Positions 13,896-15,903 of a stretch of DNA of 15,903 nt are shown here, piece after piece. Positions within the stretch are counted from its first letter, which is position 1. The number at the start of each line of letters is the position of its first letter. Below the pieces are notes generated by a model. That model made no database searches, was not told where the DNA came from, and worked only from the letters and a program-made list of their open reading frames with translations. Made by a program: the position numbers and the translations under genes. The stretch comes from CAZVUW01 sp964629825 (lineage in GTDB: Bacteria > Actinomycetota > Nitriliruptoria > Euzebyales > Egibacteraceae), in contig CAZVUW010000077.1 in the NCBI GenBank assembly GCA_964629825.1, positions 1 through 15,903 of the forward strand, written 5' to 3'.

Positions 13896-15080
13896 TCAGA
13901 CCGCGGGGGCGTCGCCGGCCGGCGGGGGTGGCGGAGTCGGCGGGGCCGGCGGCACCGGCGGCGGAGTGTTGAAGAGGTGCTGCAGGGCGGGCACCTGGCC
14001 CGCTGGCGTCCAGTTCACCATCCCCGACGTCCACACCAGCGTCTGGGCGTTGATCTCGCCACCCGCGATGCCGGCCTGGAGCTGCTCGACGGTGTATGGC
14101 CCCGAGGGCTGCCCGCCCGCCGCGATGTGGAACGCGACCTGGCCGGGCACCGGCGGCGGAGCGGCCGCCTGGCCCGCCGGGGCCTGGCTCTGACCGGCTT
14201 GCTGGAGCTGACCCGCCATCTGCGCACCGAGTGCGACACCGAGGCCCGCCTGGAGACCGGCGCCGGCCGCACCGCCACCCTCGTTCTGCGCGGCGGCGAG
14301 CATCGCATCGGCGGCGCGAACCTGCTGCAGGCGCCCCACATCCCCGACGTTGCGGATGTAGCCGCCCTCCTCGACGCCTCGGGCCACGCCTCGCGTCATG
14401 GCCTGGGTGATCTCGTCCGGCAGCGAGATGTTCATCATGATGTCGGTGACCGCGAGGCCGAACTCGTCATCGACGCGGTCCTGCACGAACTCGCGCAGCC
14501 GCGCCGAGAGCTCCACCTGACGGCCTTGGAGGTCGATTGCGCCGAGGCCGGTCTCGAGCACCATGTCGGAGAACGCGAGCGTGATCACGCGGCGCAGGAG
14601 CTCCGTGATCTCGTCGGTCTCGACGGCGCTGTCTGTGCCGATGACCTCGCGAAGGAAGATGTCGGGATCCTCGATGCGCACCACGCACAGGCCGTTGGCA
14701 CGGACCTGCACCATCCCGAAGTCGGGGTCGCGCACCGTCACCGGCTGCGGCGTGCCCCACCGCAGGTCCGTGATCGGACGCATGTTGAGGAAGTAGACCT
14801 CGCTGCGGAAGGGGCTGTTGAAGCCGTGCTTCCAGCCCTGGAGCGTCGACAGGATCGGCAGGTTCTCGCTGACGAGCTCATAGCTGCCCGGCGAGAACGT
14901 GTCGGCGAGCTGTCCCCGGTATACGAAGACTGCGCGCTGGCCCTCGCGGACGATCAGCTGAGCACCGTTCTTGATCTCGTTGTTGTAGCGGGGGAACCGC
15001 CACGCCAGCGTCGACCGGGAGTCGTCGACCCACTCGATGATGTCGACCAGCTCGCCCTTGAGCTTGCTGATGAGGCCCAT
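13896..15080 (-). CDS. SPFH domain protein with C-terminal GYF_2 domain
   Basis: A 394-residue protein. Residues about 20-240 form an SPFH/YdjI-like (virion core-like) domain: NNEIKNGAQLIVREGQRAVF, FSPGSYELVSENLPIL, TDLRWGTPQPVTVRDPDFG, VRANGLCVVRIEDPDIFL, GLAVTDIMMNISLPDEI. A helical Ala/Gln/Gly linker leads to a GYF_2 domain (about 314-370: FHIAAGGQPSGPYTVEQLQA, LVWTSGMVNWTPAG) and a proline-rich tail. SPFH proteins form rings on membranes and scaffold partners; the Bacillus subtilis homologue YdjI is linked to PspA membrane-stress work. No membrane helix is seen, so anchoring is by an amphipathic start or by its partners. The ATG at 15078-15080 has GGAAGGG about eight bases upstream and matches the family start (MGLISKLKGELVDIIEW). 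It is the first gene of a three-gene operon. Confidence 0.92.
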   Translation of the reverse strand: MGLISKLKGELVDIIEWVDDSRSTLAWRFPRYNNEIKNGAQLIVREGQRAVFVYRGQLADTFSPGSYELVSENLPILSTLQGWKHGFNSPFRSEVYFLNMRPITDLRWGTPQPVTVRDPDFGMVQVRANGLCVVRIEDPDIFLREVIGTDSAVETDEITELLRRVITLAFSDMVLETGLGAIDLQGRQVELSARLREFVQDRVDDEFGLAVTDIMMNISLPDEITQAMTRGVARGVEEGGYIRNVGDVGRLQQVRAADAMLAAAQNEGGGAAGAGLQAGLGVALGAQMAGQLQQAGQSQAPAGQAAAPPPVPGQVAFHIAAGGQPSGPYTVEQLQAGIAGGEINAQTLVWTSGMVNWTPAGQVPALQHLFNTPPPVPPAPPTPPPPPAGDAPAV

Positions 15081-15239
15081 GCTGCACGCCCTTCCGCGTC
15101 GAGCTTCGTCTGAGGGCTGACGCGCCGACCGCCAGGCTGCGCCGCCATCTCCAAGTATGGGTCCGCCGCCTGCCTGCAACCACTCGGCCATAGGGGAGCG
15201 GCGGGCTCGGCCGTCGGCGAGGGGTTCGTCCGCGCCCAG

Positions 15240-15245
15240 TAGCCT
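15240..15245 (+). promoter_or_regulatory. possible -10 element giving a leaderless transcript
   Basis: TAGCCT fits TAnnnT and ends seven bases before the ATG at 15253, and no ribosome-binding site is present, which suggests a leaderless mRNA. No clear -35 is seen in the 172-base divergent gap 15081-15252, and I see no dyad there. Confidence 0.3.
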
Positions 15246-15252
15246 GACTGCG

Positions 15253-15693
15253 ATGGCCCAGACCTCCGACCCGCTCATCGACCGCTATCGCAAGGCGTGG
15301 GTGCGCTTCGACCGCGACGACCGGCGGCGTGTGATGCGCGCCGTCAACCGGCTCGAGCCCCTGGACAACCCTGCCGAGGCCGCCCTGGCCGTGGTGTTCG
15401 CCCGCCGCCAGCGCAGGATGTGGACGCGTTGGTGGTGGATCTATCCGCTGATCCCGGCGGCGATCGCGCTGCCGAACGGCTGGTGGGCCGTGGGGGCCAA
15501 CTTCATCGTCGGGTCCGTGTTCGTCGGGGTGTTCGCAGCGGTGTTCGGCTGGCGCGCCAAGCGTGCGGAGCGGATGCACATGGAGGTCCTCGAGACGGCG
15601 CAGCGACGTCGCCGCTCGGGGTCGCCGAAGGGCGGCGCGGTGGCGAGCGATCGGCCTGCTTCCACGGGGAGGCGGCGCAGGCGCCGCAAGTGA
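15253..15693 (+). CDS. small two-helix membrane protein
   Basis: A 146-residue protein that I do not recognise. An N-terminal charged region (DPLIDRYRKAWVRFDRDDRR, then RVMRAVNRLEPLDNP) precedes two hydrophobic segments, WWWIYPLIPAAIALP (about 60-75) and VGANFIVGSVFVGVFAAVFG (about 79-98), then a basic tail ending in six Arg and a Lys. Positive charges on both ends suggest that both termini face the cytoplasm. The ATG at 15253 starts after a likely -10 element; the frame is open to 15157 upstream but that part is poor protein. It is divergent from the SPFH operon. Function unknown. Confidence 0.75.
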   Translation: MAQTSDPLIDRYRKAWVRFDRDDRRRVMRAVNRLEPLDNPAEAALAVVFARRQRRMWTRWWWIYPLIPAAIALPNGWWAVGANFIVGSVFVGVFAAVFGWRAKRAERMHMEVLETAQRRRRSGSPKGGAVASDRPASTGRRRRRRK

Positions 15694-15772
15694 GACCCCT
15701 CGGCGAGTCGCCCGGCTATCCACAGCGGGGCTGAATCGACTCTCGCGCGGCGCCGTGACCTGTTCGATACTC

Positions 15773-15797
15773 GTCCGGCTCGTCTGGTTCGCCGGAC
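15773..15797. terminator. hairpin downstream of the small membrane protein gene
   Basis: GTCCGGC (15773-15779) pairs with GCCGGAC (15791-15797) around an 11-base loop, 80 bases after the stop at 15693 and before the next start. It is a weak terminator candidate without a T-tract. The rest of 15694-15829 holds only a single near-DnaA box (CTATCCACA, 15716-15724). Confidence 0.3.
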
Positions 15798-15829
15798 TCG
15801 TCGCGACTTGTGTGCGCCAGGTGATGCGA

Positions 15830-15903
15830 GTGCAGCAGCTCGCCATTGACGCCCCCGGCCGCCGTAGGCGGCTGATAGCTGCGGTCGCCGTCCTGGCGCT
15901 GGC
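15830..15903 (+). CDS. start of a gene running off the window
   Basis: The frame is open from the GTG at 15830 to the last base. It reads VQQLAIDAPGRRRRLIAAVA then VLALA, that is, a short polar start, four Arg, then the beginning of a hydrophobic helix, as in a signal peptide or membrane anchor. AGGTG (15819-15823) is spaced six bases from this GTG; the in-frame ATG at 15824 is an alternative start. Only about 25 residues are visible, so the product cannot be named and its reality is moderately supported. Confidence 0.4.
   Translation, partial: MQQLAIDAPGRRRRLIAAVAVLAL

Noticed and set aside
10558..15724. Near-DnaA boxes TGGGGATAA (10558-10566) and CTATCCACA (15716-15724) as a sign of a replication origin
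   Set aside because: Each has one mismatch, they are 5 kb apart and single, and there is no AT-rich unwinding region or dnaA/dnaN gene.

Overview
This is a very GC-rich chromosomal window with short intergenic gaps, overlapping stop/start codons and several GTG starts. It looks like a high-GC actinobacterium. The combination of NurA, HerA, SPFH-GYF_2 and DUF4287-SRPBCC proteins would fit Thermoleophilia (Solirubrobacterales) best. That placement is an inference from protein content, since there is no rRNA or other phylogenetic marker here. I see no tRNA, rRNA, CRISPR array, insertion sequence, integrase or phage gene.

Layout. Positions 14-76 hold a perfect 36-bp palindrome joined to a tandem 14-bp repeat, downstream of a DUF4287/SRPBCC protein (83-703, minus). 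Positions 752-7157 (minus) hold a four-gene DNA-break-processing operon, transcribed herA (ATPase/translocase), sbcD (Mre11 nuclease), sbcC (Rad50 ATPase with zinc hook), nurA (nuclease). The junctions are TAG|ATG, TGATG and GTGA, so the genes touch or overlap throughout. Next come a luciferase-like flavin monooxygenase (minus) and a divergent SAM methyltransferase (plus), sharing a promoter region that contains a dyad. A DUF2786 protein and a ChaB/Rho_N protein follow on the minus strand, then an unrecognised protein on the plus strand (11184-11792). Positions 11829-15080 (minus) hold a tightly packed three-gene membrane operon: SPFH+GYF_2 protein, double zinc-ribbon membrane protein with a proline-rich head, and a membrane-anchored helical protein with a repeat tail. 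The window ends with a small two-helix membrane protein (plus) and the beginning of a further plus-strand gene.

How the genes fit together. The 752-7157 operon puts the archaeal-style end-resection set (HerA-NurA plus Mre11-Rad50) into one bacterial transcription unit. Mre11-Rad50 would recognise and trim a broken end, and HerA would pump DNA through the NurA nuclease to make long single strands for recombination. The herA upstream region carries a motif with the exact spacing of the RecA-independent (PafBC-type) DNA-damage promoter of Actinobacteria, which suggests damage induction. The 11829-15080 operon resembles the SPFH plus zinc-ribbon partner sets linked to membrane stress in other bacteria. 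Its GYF_2 domain and the PPPLPG repeats of the neighbouring gene suggest a direct docking interaction. The most interesting items are the resection operon with its unusual HerA P-loop, the candidate damage promoter, the GYF/proline-rich pair and the left-edge palindrome.
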